Source: DATAZK01 sp965199805 (GTDB lineage Bacteria > Actinomycetota > Actinomycetes > Frankiales > Frankiaceae). Taken from it: 64,000 bases of DNA. The stretch is from NCBI GenBank assembly GCA_965199805.1, contig CBDATO010000001.1, positions 1,860,001-1,924,000 on the forward strand. Reading direction: 5' to 3'. The position numbers and the translations under genes were made by a program. Below the pieces are notes generated by a model that worked only from the letters and a program-made list of their open reading frames with translations, was not told the origin of the DNA and did not search any database. Shown here piece by piece: positions 52,895 through 64,000 of the stretch. Every line of letters starts with the position of its first letter. Within the stretch, counting starts at the first letter, position 1.

Positions 52895-53947
52895 GTGACC
52901 GACTACAAATCCGCCGGTGTCGACATCGACGCCGGTGAGCGGGCCGTCGCCCTGCTCAAGACGCGGGTGAAGCGCGCCCGCCGTCCTGAGGTGCTGGGTG
53001 ACCTCGGCGGCTTCGCCGGTCTCTTCCAGCTCGACACCAGCCGCTACAAGGCGCCGGTGCTCGCGTCGTCCACCGACGGCGTCGGCACCAAGCTGATGAT
53101 CGCCCAGGCGCTCGGCAAGCACGACACGGTCGGGCTCGACCTCGTCGGCATGGTCGTCGACGACCTGGTGGTCTGCGGCGCCGAGCCCCTGTTCATGAAC
53201 GACTACGTCGCCTGCGGCAAGGTCGTGCCCGAGCGCATGGCCGACATCGTGGGCGGCATCGCCGAGGGCTGCCGCCTGGCTGGCTGCGCGCTCGTCGGCG
53301 GCGAGATCGCCGAGCACCCCGGGATGCTGCAGCCCGACGAGTACGACCTCGCGGGCACGGGTGTCGGCGTGGTGGAGGCCGACGCGATCCTGGGCGCCGA
53401 TCGCGTACGCCCGGGCGACGTCGTGATCGCCATGGCCGCGAGCGGACTGCACTCCAACGGCTACTCGCTCGCCCGGCACGCCTTGCTCTCGCTGGCGAAG
53501 ATGCACCTCGACGCGACCGTGCCCGACTTCGGCCGCACCCTCGGCGAGGAGCTGCTCGAGCCGACCCGCATCTACGCGCTGGACTGCCTGGAGCTGATCG
53601 CCGAGACGCAGGTGCACGGCTTCGCCCACGTCACGGGCGGCGGCCTGGCTGCGAACCTCGCCCGGGTGCTGCCCGAAGGCACCGCGGTCACCATCGACCG
53701 CTCCACCTGGACCCCGCCGCCGATCTTCCGGCTCATCGCCGACCGCGGTCAGGTCGAAGCTGCCGAGATGGAGCGCACCTTCAACCAGGGCGTCGGCATG
53801 ATCGCCCTGGTTGCGCCCGAGGACGCCGACCGCGCGCTCGCCGTACTGCTCGGCCGCCACGTACCCGCCTGGGTGGCCGGCACCGTCGAGGCCACCGCGC
53901 CCAGGGGCCCGGGAGCCGTCACGCTGGTCGGCTCGCACCCCAGCTGA
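52895..53947 (+). CDS. purM: AIR synthetase (phosphoribosylformylglycinamidine cyclo-ligase)
   Basis: This 350-aa ATP-dependent ligase closes the imidazole ring (FGAM to AIR). It has ASSTDGVGTKLMIAQALG (ATP site), DLVVCGAEPLFMNDYVA and ASGLHSNGYSLAR. GGGLAANLARVLP is the late motif. It shares the superfamily fold with PurL. It begins 2 bp after purF and ends the purine run; pyrE follows on the opposite strand with convergent stops 24 bp apart. Confidence 0.97.
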   Translation: MTDYKSAGVDIDAGERAVALLKTRVKRARRPEVLGDLGGFAGLFQLDTSRYKAPVLASSTDGVGTKLMIAQALGKHDTVGLDLVGMVVDDLVVCGAEPLFMNDYVACGKVVPERMADIVGGIAEGCRLAGCALVGGEIAEHPGMLQPDEYDLAGTGVGVVEADAILGADRVRPGDVVIAMAASGLHSNGYSLARHALLSLAKMHLDATVPDFGRTLGEELLEPTRIYALDCLELIAETQVHGFAHVTGGGLAANLARVLPEGTAVTIDRSTWTPPPIFRLIADRGQVEAAEMERTFNQGVGMIALVAPEDADRALAVLLGRHVPAWVAGTVEATAPRGPGAVTLVGSHPS

Positions 53948-53971
53948 ACGACCGCCGGCTGAGCCAGCCGC

Positions 53972-54532
53972 TCAGCTGCCGCGCAGCCCCAGGTCGTCGA
54001 GACCGTAGACGAAGAAGTAGTCCAGCCCCTGCTCGCGGATGCGCTCGGCCGCCCCGGTGTCCCGGTCGGCCAGCACGGCGACCCCCACCACCTCGGCGCC
54101 TGCCTCGCGCAGCGCCTCGACCGCCGTCATAACCGATCCACCCGTCGTCGAGGTGTCCTCGACCGCGAGCACCCGCCGTCCGTCGATGTCGGGTCCCTCG
54201 ATCCGGCGCTGCAGCCCGTGCGACTTGCCCTCCTTGCGGACGACGAAGGCGTCGAGCGTCCGCCCCTGCGCTGCGGCGGCATGCAGCATGGCTGCGGCAA
54301 CGGGATCGGCGCCCATCGTCAGGCCGCCCACCGCGTCGAACTGCAGGTCCTTCGTCAGCTCGAGCATGACCCGCCCGACCAGCGGCGCCGAGGCGGCCGC
54401 GAGCGTGACGCGGCGCAGGTCGACGTAGTAGTCGGCCTCGAGGCCGGACGCCAACGTGACCTTGCCCCACACGATGGCGCCGTCGCGGATCTGCTGCAGG
54501 AGGGCTGACCGGTCGGCGGCGGGATCGCTCAT
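53972..54532 (-). CDS. pyrE: Orotate phosphoribosyltransferase
   Basis: This 186-aa enzyme attaches PRPP to orotate. The PRPP-binding loop is RVLAVEDTSTTGGSVMTAVEA (about residues 109-129) with the acidic pair. GGLTMGADPVAAAM and VRKEGKSHGLQ carry the flexible catalytic loop with Lys. I chose ATG 54532 (MSDPAADRS); an upstream ATG adds 11 residues without support. A TAGCGT hexamer is 7 nt upstream. The repeat element B begins 25 bp upstream of the start. Confidence 0.94.
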   Translation of the reverse strand: MSDPAADRSALLQQIRDGAIVWGKVTLASGLEADYYVDLRRVTLAAASAPLVGRVMLELTKDLQFDAVGGLTMGADPVAAAMLHAAAAQGRTLDAFVVRKEGKSHGLQRRIEGPDIDGRRVLAVEDTSTTGGSVMTAVEALREAGAEVVGVAVLADRDTGAAERIREQGLDYFFVYGLDDLGLRGS

Positions 54533-54539
54533 GCTCGTC

Positions 54540-54545
54540 ACGCTA
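54540..54545 (-). promoter_or_regulatory. Candidate leaderless -10 of pyrE
   Basis: On the minus strand TAGCGT is followed by 7 nt and then the pyrE ATG; no Shine-Dalgarno is present. Confidence 0.45.
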
Positions 54546-54556
54546 GCCGTGACGGG

Positions 54557-54699
54557 GACAACCAATTGGATGTCGCCGGCCGTCTGATGACTCTTTTCCG
54601 GCTCACAACCGATCGGGTGTAGCGCGACGCCGCAGCGGTGCGATCGGTTGTGAGCGCCAAGAGGAACCCTGCCCCGCCGACGACATCCGATCGGTTGTC
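54557..54699. repeat. Intergenic repeat element, copy B (four 18-bp motifs)
   Basis: Motifs start at 54557, 54604, 54635 and 54682 (spacings 47, 31, 47, the same as copy A). They are GACAACCAATTGGATGTC, CACAACCGATCGGGTGTA, GCGGTGCGATCGGTTGTG and GACATCCGATCGGTTGTC. The first and last are near-perfect palindromes. The 29-nt spacers share CTTTT-CC and GCGCCA-type blocks with copies A and C. The element lies between pyrE and an SDR gene, both minus strand. Confidence 0.8.
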
Positions 54700-54715
54700 G
54701 CGGGCGACCGCGCGG

Positions 54716-55489
54716 CTACTCGTCGCCGCGGTTCGCGACCCGGCCGACGCGCGCGAGCACGCCCCGCGGCACGACCTTGAGTGCCGCGGCGGACGCCTTG
54801 TAGGCCCCACCCGGCACTGATACGACCTTGCCGCGGCGCAGGTCGCGCAGCGCGATGTCGACGATCTGCTCCGGGTCGCTCCACATCAGCCGGGCGACGA
54901 GGCCGGCACTCGGGGCGCTGCCCGGCTCGTGCATCTCGGTGCGCACCAAACCGGCGGCGAGCGCCATCACGCGGATGCCGCGGGGCGCGTACCGCACGCC
55001 GAGGCTCTCGGACAGAGCGGTCACGTAGGCCTTGCTGGCCGAGTAGCTGGCGTACCCGACGGCGGCCGTGAAGCCGGCCATCGAGCTGACGTTGAGGATC
55101 TCGCCCCGGCCGGCCGCGAGCATCGGCGGCAGCGCCTCGTGGGTGAGCCGCATGACGGCCCGCACGTTGAGCGCGAGCATGCGCTCCTCGGCGTCGAGCT
55201 CGGTGTCCTCGAACGCCGCCCCGACCCCGATGCCGGCATTGTTGACCAGCAGGGTCACGTCACCGATCCGGATGCGCTCCTCGGCGAGCCGGCAGCCGTC
55301 GTCGGTCGCCAGGTCGGCGACGAGCAGCTCGGACGCGGCCCCCTCGGTGGCCAGCGCCTCCAGCCGGTCCTGCCGACGGGCGACCGCGACCACGGCGTAG
55401 CCGTCCGCCGACAGCCGGCGGGCGAAGGCGGCACCGATCCCGGACGACGCCCCGGTGACCAGCGCGACCGGGCGGGTGGAAGCAGACAT
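54716..55489 (-). CDS. Short-chain dehydrogenase/reductase (YqjQ/DltE-like)
   Basis: This 257-aa SDR has TGASSGIG (about residues 13-20), NNAGIGVG (about 85-92), a catalytic Ser in LNVSSMAG and YSASKAYVTALSE (about 150-162) with Tyr and Lys. The C-terminal ~50 residues (GKVVSVPGGAYKASAAALKV) resemble SDRs of the DltE/YqjQ type, which often end in a hydrophobic tail. A TAGGCT hexamer at 55496-55501 on the minus strand lies 6 nt before the ATG and suggests a leaderless transcript. The substrate is unknown. Confidence 0.85.
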   Translation of the reverse strand: MSASTRPVALVTGASSGIGAAFARRLSADGYAVVAVARRQDRLEALATEGAASELLVADLATDDGCRLAEERIRIGDVTLLVNNAGIGVGAAFEDTELDAEERMLALNVRAVMRLTHEALPPMLAAGRGEILNVSSMAGFTAAVGYASYSASKAYVTALSESLGVRYAPRGIRVMALAAGLVRTEMHEPGSAPSAGLVARLMWSDPEQIVDIALRDLRRGKVVSVPGGAYKASAAALKVVPRGVLARVGRVANRGDE

Positions 55490-55535
55490 CCCCGCAGCCT
55501 AGGGGGGTGGCTGCGGGGATGTGTCTGGAGTCAGG

Positions 55536-58160
<2,625 letters not shown>

Positions 58161-58211
58161 CGGTTTCCTGTGAGGTTGATCGATCGGTTACCGAGTGCAA
58201 CGCCGTTCAGA

Positions 58212-58232
58212 CTTGAGTGCTTCCCGCTCAAC
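58212..58232. promoter_or_regulatory. HAIR (HspR) operator upstream of clpB
   Basis: CTTGAGT-N7-GCTCAAC matches the HspR inverted repeat CTTGAGT-N7-ACTCAAG at 12 of 14 defined positions. It lies 52-72 bp upstream of clpB and 32 bp after the hspR stop. Confidence 0.75.
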
Positions 58233-58263
58233 TCTGAATTCTCAGGAGATCGTCGGAGCGAGT

Positions 58264-58782
58264 TCACCGTTGCCGGCGCCAGACGACGACCGCCGAGCGG
58301 TCGACGGGCACCAGGTCTCGGCGATGCGACTGATGGGCCTGCTCGACCCGGGCGTCGGCGTCCTGCGCCGAACGCTCCAGGGCCGACTCGAGCTCGTGCA
58401 CCCGCGCCTGCAGCGCACTGACCTGACGGCCGAGGCTGAGGATGCGGCGGATGCCCTCGAGGTTGACGCCCTCCTCCTGGGAGAGCCGCTGCACCTCGCG
58501 CAGCAGCGAGACGTCACGCGGGGAGTAGCGCCGGCCGCGGCCGGCGGTGCGGCCGGGCTGCACGAGCCCGAGCCGGTCGTACGTGCGCAGGGTCTGCGGG
58601 TGCATGCCGGCGAGCTCGGCGGCCACGGAGATGACGTAGACCGGGGCCTCGTCGCCGTGGCTGCCGTGCCAGTGGGCGCGCGGCTCAGGCGTGATGGTCT
58701 CCGGCTGGACGCCGGCCGGCCCGCTCGAGCTGTCCGGTGCGGGACCGGAGGCCGCCGTCACGTCGCGCGTGGAACGGGCCAT
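58264..58782 (-). CDS. hspR: Heat-shock repressor HspR
   Basis: This 172-aa MerR-family repressor has an N-terminal ~45-aa unstructured extension. The MerR helix-turn-helix VYVISVAAELAGMHPQTLRT-YDRLGLV (about residues 48-74) comes next, then GRGRRYSPRDVSLLREVQRLSQEEGVNLEGIRRIL, the HspR signature. It binds HAIR sequences with DnaK as co-repressor. It is 5 bp after dnaJ, the standard dnaK-grpE-dnaJ-hspR order, with clpB next. The extension is longer than in Streptomyces HspR. Confidence 0.93.
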   Translation of the reverse strand: MARSTRDVTAASGPAPDSSSGPAGVQPETITPEPRAHWHGSHGDEAPVYVISVAAELAGMHPQTLRTYDRLGLVQPGRTAGRGRRYSPRDVSLLREVQRLSQEEGVNLEGIRRILSLGRQVSALQARVHELESALERSAQDADARVEQAHQSHRRDLVPVDRSAVVVWRRQR

Positions 58783-58787
58783 GACGG

Positions 58788-59987
58788 TCAGCCTCCGATC
58801 ATCGCGTTGAGGTGGGCCCGCGGATCGCCCTCGGACGCGGCCGCCTGGGCGGCGTAGTCCTCGAGCGCCTTGCGGGCCGACTCGGACAGGGTCGCCGGCA
58901 CCACCACGTCGACGGTGACGAGCAGGTCGCCCTTGCCGCCGCCGGAGGTGGGAGCGCCGCGGCCGCGGACGCGCAAGCGGCGCCCGCTGGCCGTACCGGG
59001 CGGGATCTTCACCGTGACGGCCGAGCCGTCCGGTGTGGGCACGCGTACCTGAGCGCCCAGTGCGGCCTCCGCGTAGGTGACGGGCACCGTGATGGAGACG
59101 GCGCCGCCCTCCTCGCGGCCGAAGACCGCATGCGGGGCGACGTGCACGAGCACCTCGAGGTCACCCGCCGGGCCCCCGCGCTCACCGGGCGCACCCTTGC
59201 CGCGGACCCGGAGCTTCTGCCCGTCGGACACGCCGGCGGGCACCCGGATCCGCTGCACGCGCTCCTGGCGACCGCTGCCGTGACAGACCGGGCACGGCTC
59301 GTCGATGAGCTGACCCTTGCCCCGACAGTCACGGCACGGCTCGGACAGGGCGAACCCGCCCTGGCTCCGGCTGACGATGCCGAGACCCTGACAGGTCGGG
59401 CAGGTGCGCGGCACCGTGCCGGGCTTGGTGCCGAGGCCGGCACAGGTCGTGCAGGCCGCCGCCCCCGGCAGATGCACCGTGGCCTCGACGCCGCTCATGG
59501 CGTCGTCGAAGCCGATGCTGAGCTCGGCCAGCAGGTCGTCGCCGCGGCGCGGCGCCCGGCCCGCCGACCGGCCGCCGCCGCCACCGCTGAAGAGGTCGCC
59601 GAACAGGCCGCCGAAGCCGCCTGCCCCGCCACCTCCGGACGCGCCGCCCGAGCGGTTCAGCAGGTCGTTCAGGTCGAACGTGGCGCCGCCGGGGCCGCCG
59701 GGTGCGCCGTAGCCACCCGCACCGCCGCCGAACCCACCGGGTCGCCCGCCCCCGGCGAAGAGCGACCGCATCTCGTCGTACTCCTTGCGGCGTGCGTCGT
59801 CGGACAGCACGTCGTACGCCTCGGAGACGTCCTTGAAGCGGGCCTCGGCCTTGTCGTCACCCGGGTTCTTGTCCGGGTGCAGCTCACGGGCGAGCTTGCG
59901 GTAGGCCTTCTTGATCTCCGCCGCGTCGGCGTCTTTCTTGACGCCGAGCGCTGCGTAGTAATCCTTCTCTACGTCACGCGGTCCCAT
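58788..59987 (-). CDS. dnaJ: Chaperone protein DnaJ
   Basis: This is a 399-aa type I J-protein that stimulates DnaK ATPase. The J domain (residues 9-75) has HPDKNP. A Gly/Phe-rich stretch (about 80-165) is next, then a zinc domain with four CxxCxGxG repeats: CTTCAGLG, CPTCQGLG, CRDCRGKG and CPVCHGSG. The C-terminal substrate-binding part follows. I chose ATG 59987 (MGPRDVEKDYY); it overlaps the grpE end by 14 bp. The preceding in-frame ~62 residues belong to a shadow frame of grpE. Confidence 0.96.
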   Translation of the reverse strand: MGPRDVEKDYYAALGVKKDADAAEIKKAYRKLARELHPDKNPGDDKAEARFKDVSEAYDVLSDDARRKEYDEMRSLFAGGGRPGGFGGGAGGYGAPGGPGGATFDLNDLLNRSGGASGGGGAGGFGGLFGDLFSGGGGGRSAGRAPRRGDDLLAELSIGFDDAMSGVEATVHLPGAAACTTCAGLGTKPGTVPRTCPTCQGLGIVSRSQGGFALSEPCRDCRGKGQLIDEPCPVCHGSGRQERVQRIRVPAGVSDGQKLRVRGKGAPGERGGPAGDLEVLVHVAPHAVFGREEGGAVSITVPVTYAEAALGAQVRVPTPDGSAVTVKIPPGTASGRRLRVRGRGAPTSGGGKGDLLVTVDVVVPATLSESARKALEDYAAQAAASEGDPRAHLNAMIGG

Positions 59988-60656
59988 CGGCGCTCGCCTC
60001 GTCTGACGTCTGCTCGGCACCGCCGGACTGCTCCGCGGCACCGGCCGGCGGCTCCGCCACCACGACCTGCGCCGGGCGCAGGACCCGGCCGGCGAAGCGG
60101 TAGCCCGCGCGGTAGATCTCGATGCAGGTCGGGCCGTCCAGCCCGTCCTGGTAGCTGTGCACCAGGGCCTCATGGACCTGCGGGTCGAAGGGCTCGCCCT
60201 TCACGCCGTACTGCTCGAGGCCGGCACCCGCCACCGCAGCGCGCAGGGTCTCCGCTACGGCCTTGAACGCACCGTCGAGGTCGCCGTGCTGCTCCGCGCG
60301 GTCGATGTCGTCGAGGACGCCGAGCAGGCCCTGCAGCACCTTGGCCGTGGCCAGGTCGGCCCCCGCCTGCCGGTCACGATCGACGCGGCGCCGGTAGTTG
60401 TCGTACTCGGCCTTGAGCCGCTGCAGGTCAGCGGTGCGCTCGGCGAGCTGGTTCTTCGCCTCGACCAGCTCCGGCGACTCCACGGGCGGAGCCGCCGGGG
60501 GCGGCGGCGGGAAGGGCGGACCGCCCGCCGGGGCAGCGTCGGACGCTGCCCCGAACGGGTTGATCCGCCGCTTGTCGCGCACCACGACCGGCTCGGGCTC
60601 TTCCTCGGCGGAGGGCCCGAAGCGGCCCCCCGCGTTCGAAGGCGATCCGGGATTGG

Positions 60657-60660
<4 letters not shown>
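59974..60660 (-). CDS. grpE: Nucleotide exchange factor GrpE
   Basis: This 228-aa protein releases ADP from DnaK. An N-terminal Pro-rich disordered segment with a run of prolines (about residues 45-60) precedes a coiled coil (ESPELVEAKNQLAERTADLQ, then RLKAEYDNYRRRVDRDR). The C-terminal β-wing (EPFDPQVHEALV, then GYRFAGRVLRPAQVVVA) is present. GTG 60660 overlaps the dnaK stop by 4 bp. The order dnaK-grpE-dnaJ-hspR is the usual actinomycete operon. Confidence 0.96.
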
Positions 60661-62474
<1,814 letters not shown>

Positions 62475-62541
62475 TGCTTCCTTCTTTCGCTGCTACGTCC
62501 GGTTCAGCTCTGACGAGCTGGCTGTTGTGTGCTTGCTGCCC

Positions 62542-62595
62542 AGTGTGCGATCAGCCAGAAGGTCTGTCAACAGGACTGAGCCTAGCTCACTCAAC
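62542..62595 (-). promoter_or_regulatory. dnaK promoter with HAIR-like operator
   Basis: On the minus strand a HAIR-like half site GTTGAGT-N7-GCTCAGT (62575-62595) is followed directly by TTGACA (62565-62570), 17 bp and CACACT (62542-62547). HspR binding there would cover the -35. The match to HAIR is weaker than at clpB. The 353-bp gap between dnaK and the next gene (62475-62827) otherwise shows nothing I can name apart from the GGGAGG site of the plus-strand gene. Confidence 0.6.
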
Positions 62596-62827
62596 TTGTC
62601 GTAGCGGGTGTCATTCCCACGGCAGGCAACCGTTCCTGCGGTTTCTGGATCCGCCCGTGTTGCCCCGAAACGCACCGATGGTCAAGACTCATCAGGCGGG
62701 CCACCCGCGCGGTTGCCGTGCAGTGGCGGCGGGGTCGGCGTGACCTTCCGCATGCTCGCGGGTGTCGCGTCACACGCGTTTCACTCGCCCCGTACGCTCA
62801 CCGCAACTGTGTGAACTGGGAGGTTTC

Positions 62828-64000
62828 GTGGCTGTACGCCTGATCATCGGGCTGCTCCTCACCGTCGGAGCGCTCGCGATCGCCGGCCGCCGGGGGTTCT
62901 TCCTCTTCCGGATGATCAAGTCCGGTACGCCGGCGCCCGGTCGTTTCGACGGTATCGGCAAACGCGCCACGACCCAGCTCGTCGAGGTCTTCGGCCAGCG
63001 CAAGCTGCTCAAGTGGAGCGTGCCGGGCCTCGCCCACTTCTTCACGTTCTGGGGCTTCATCATCCTGGCCTTCACCGTGGTGGAGGCCTGGGGCGCGATC
63101 TTCCAACGCGACTTCGCCATCCCGTTCATCGGTCACCACACGTGGCTGGGCTTCCTCGAGGACCTGTTCGGCACCCTCGTGGTCCTCTCGCTCGCCTACT
63201 TCGCGTTCAACCGCGCCGAGAGCAGCCCCACCCGCCTCGACCGCAAGAGCCGCTTCTACGGCTCGCACACGGGGCCGGCCTGGGGCGTACTCGGGATGAT
63301 CTTCCTGGTCGTCTTCACGCTGTTCCTCTACCGCGGGGCACAGATCAACACGGGTCACTTCCCGTTCGGCCCCGATGAGCGCGGCAGCTGGTGGGAGTTC
63401 GCATCCCTGGGCTTCGCCAAGGTCATGGTCCACTTCGGCTCCACCGCCAACGACGTGCTCGAGACCGTCGGCGTCCTCGGCAACATCGCGGTGATCACGT
63501 CGTTCCTGGTGCTGGTCACGTACTCCAAGCACCTGCACATCTTCATCGCGCCGATCAACGTGCTCACCAAGCGTGAGCCGAAGGCGCTCGGGCCGCTCGC
63601 GACGACTCCCGACCTCGACAGCCTGATGGAGGAGGAGGAGCCGGTCATCGGTGTCGGCAAGGTCGAGCACTTCTCCTGGAAGAACATGCTCGACTTCGCC
63701 ACCTGCACCGAGTGCGGTCGCTGCCAGAGCCAGTGTCCGGCCTGGAACACCGACAAGCCGCTGTCACCCAAGCTCCTGATCATGGATCTGCGTGACCACC
63801 TCTTCGCCAAGGCGCCGTGGCTCCTGGCGGAGAAGGGCGAGGACGGCATGCCGATCGGCGGCAGCCCGGCGGCCAACGAGGGCAAGCAGCAGGGCGCCAA
63901 GGAGCACCACCACGTGCCCGAGTCCGGCTTCGGCCGGGTGCCCGAGCCGGGTTACGCCCAGGAGGAGCGTCCGCTCGTGGGCGACCTCGCGTCCGGCGGT
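62828..64000 (+). CDS. Membrane iron-sulfur reductase, Rv0338c / heterodisulfide-reductase-like (3' end outside window)
   Basis: The first 391 residues of a large protein are visible. There are about five or six N-terminal membrane segments (residues 1-250), resembling a heterodisulfide reductase E / nitrate-reductase-gamma type membrane anchor with His residues for heme. Then comes a [4Fe-4S] ferredoxin-like motif, ATCTECGRCQSQCPAWNTDK, starting at Cys293. This order matches the mycobacterial Rv0338c-type FAD/Fe-S reductase, which lies near dnaK there as well. Electron transfer between the quinone pool and an unknown acceptor is inferred. GGGAGG lies 7 nt before GTG 62828. Confidence 0.85.
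   Translation, partial: MAVRLIIGLLLTVGALAIAGRRGFFLFRMIKSGTPAPGRFDGIGKRATTQLVEVFGQRKLLKWSVPGLAHFFTFWGFIILAFTVVEAWGAIFQRDFAIPFIGHHTWLGFLEDLFGTLVVLSLAYFAFNRAESSPTRLDRKSRFYGSHTGPAWGVLGMIFLVVFTLFLYRGAQINTGHFPFGPDERGSWWEFASLGFAKVMVHFGSTANDVLETVGVLGNIAVITSFLVLVTYSKHLHIFIAPINVLTKREPKALGPLATTPDLDSLMEEEEPVIGVGKVEHFSWKNMLDFATCTECGRCQSQCPAWNTDKPLSPKLLIMDLRDHLFAKAPWLLAEKGEDGMPIGGSPAANEGKQQGAKEHHHVPESGFGRVPEPGYAQEERPLVGDLASGG

Overview
The window is very GC-rich, densely coded DNA from an actinomycete (Actinomycetota). The evidence is a BldC-type regulator, DUF3073 and DUF3151 proteins, a dnaK-grpE-dnaJ-hspR plus clpB heat-shock locus with HAIR operators, Rpf-like muralytic proteins behind c-di-AMP (ydaO-type) leaders, a PurS/PurQ/PurL system, and frequent GTG starts. 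The gene set around dnaK, purA, fba, pyrE and clpB resembles the neighbourhood known in mycobacteria and related actinomycetes. I cannot name the genus.

Region 1 (1-5850 and 14786-26085) looks like an accessory catabolic region. It holds several short-chain dehydrogenases, an N-acyl-D-amino-acid deacylase-type amidohydrolase, three COG2159-type amidohydrolases, an aldehyde dehydrogenase, a sulfotransferase, a KshA/DAF-36-like Rieske oxygenase, a crotonase, a class II aldolase, a P450, and TetR and LysR regulators. This mix suggests breakdown of a steroid-like or aromatic/alicyclic compound; the substrate is not known. It is interrupted by a DUF222/HNH gene with a LexA box over its start, a CPA1 antiporter, and two secreted glycine-rich/fibronectin-III proteins, one intact (1514 aa) and one frameshifted.

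Region 2 (26138-36700) carries signalling and central metabolism: a PAS-GGDEF-EAL protein, bldC, a conserved unknown, DUF3073, a DedA protein, a CoA-disulfide-reductase-like flavoprotein, and class II and class I fructose-bisphosphate aldolases. It also has two Rpf-like genes, each with a long ydaO-type leader; the second leader is preceded by a perfect TGTGA-N6-TCACA (CRP-type) site.

Region 3 (36743-54532) is a nearly complete purine pathway (purA, D, E, B, C, S, Q, L, F, M) with tldD/tldE, a saccharopine-dehydrogenase-like reductase, an RsbW-like ATPase inserted between purS and purQ, a sterol-carrier-like protein and pyrE. Many of these genes have a TANNNT hexamer 6-8 nt before the start codon and no Shine-Dalgarno, as expected of leaderless transcripts. 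The catabolic genes mostly have clear Shine-Dalgarno sequences.

Region 4 (54716-64000) has an SDR, clpB, hspR, dnaJ, grpE, dnaK and the start of an Rv0338c-like membrane iron-sulfur reductase.

The most novel signal is a family of intergenic repeat elements at 22922-23064, 41691-41827 and 54557-54699. Each has four copies of an 18-bp dyad-like motif (ends GACA...TGTC) with start-to-start spacing 47-31-47, 47-25-47 and 47-31-47. I do not recognise this element.
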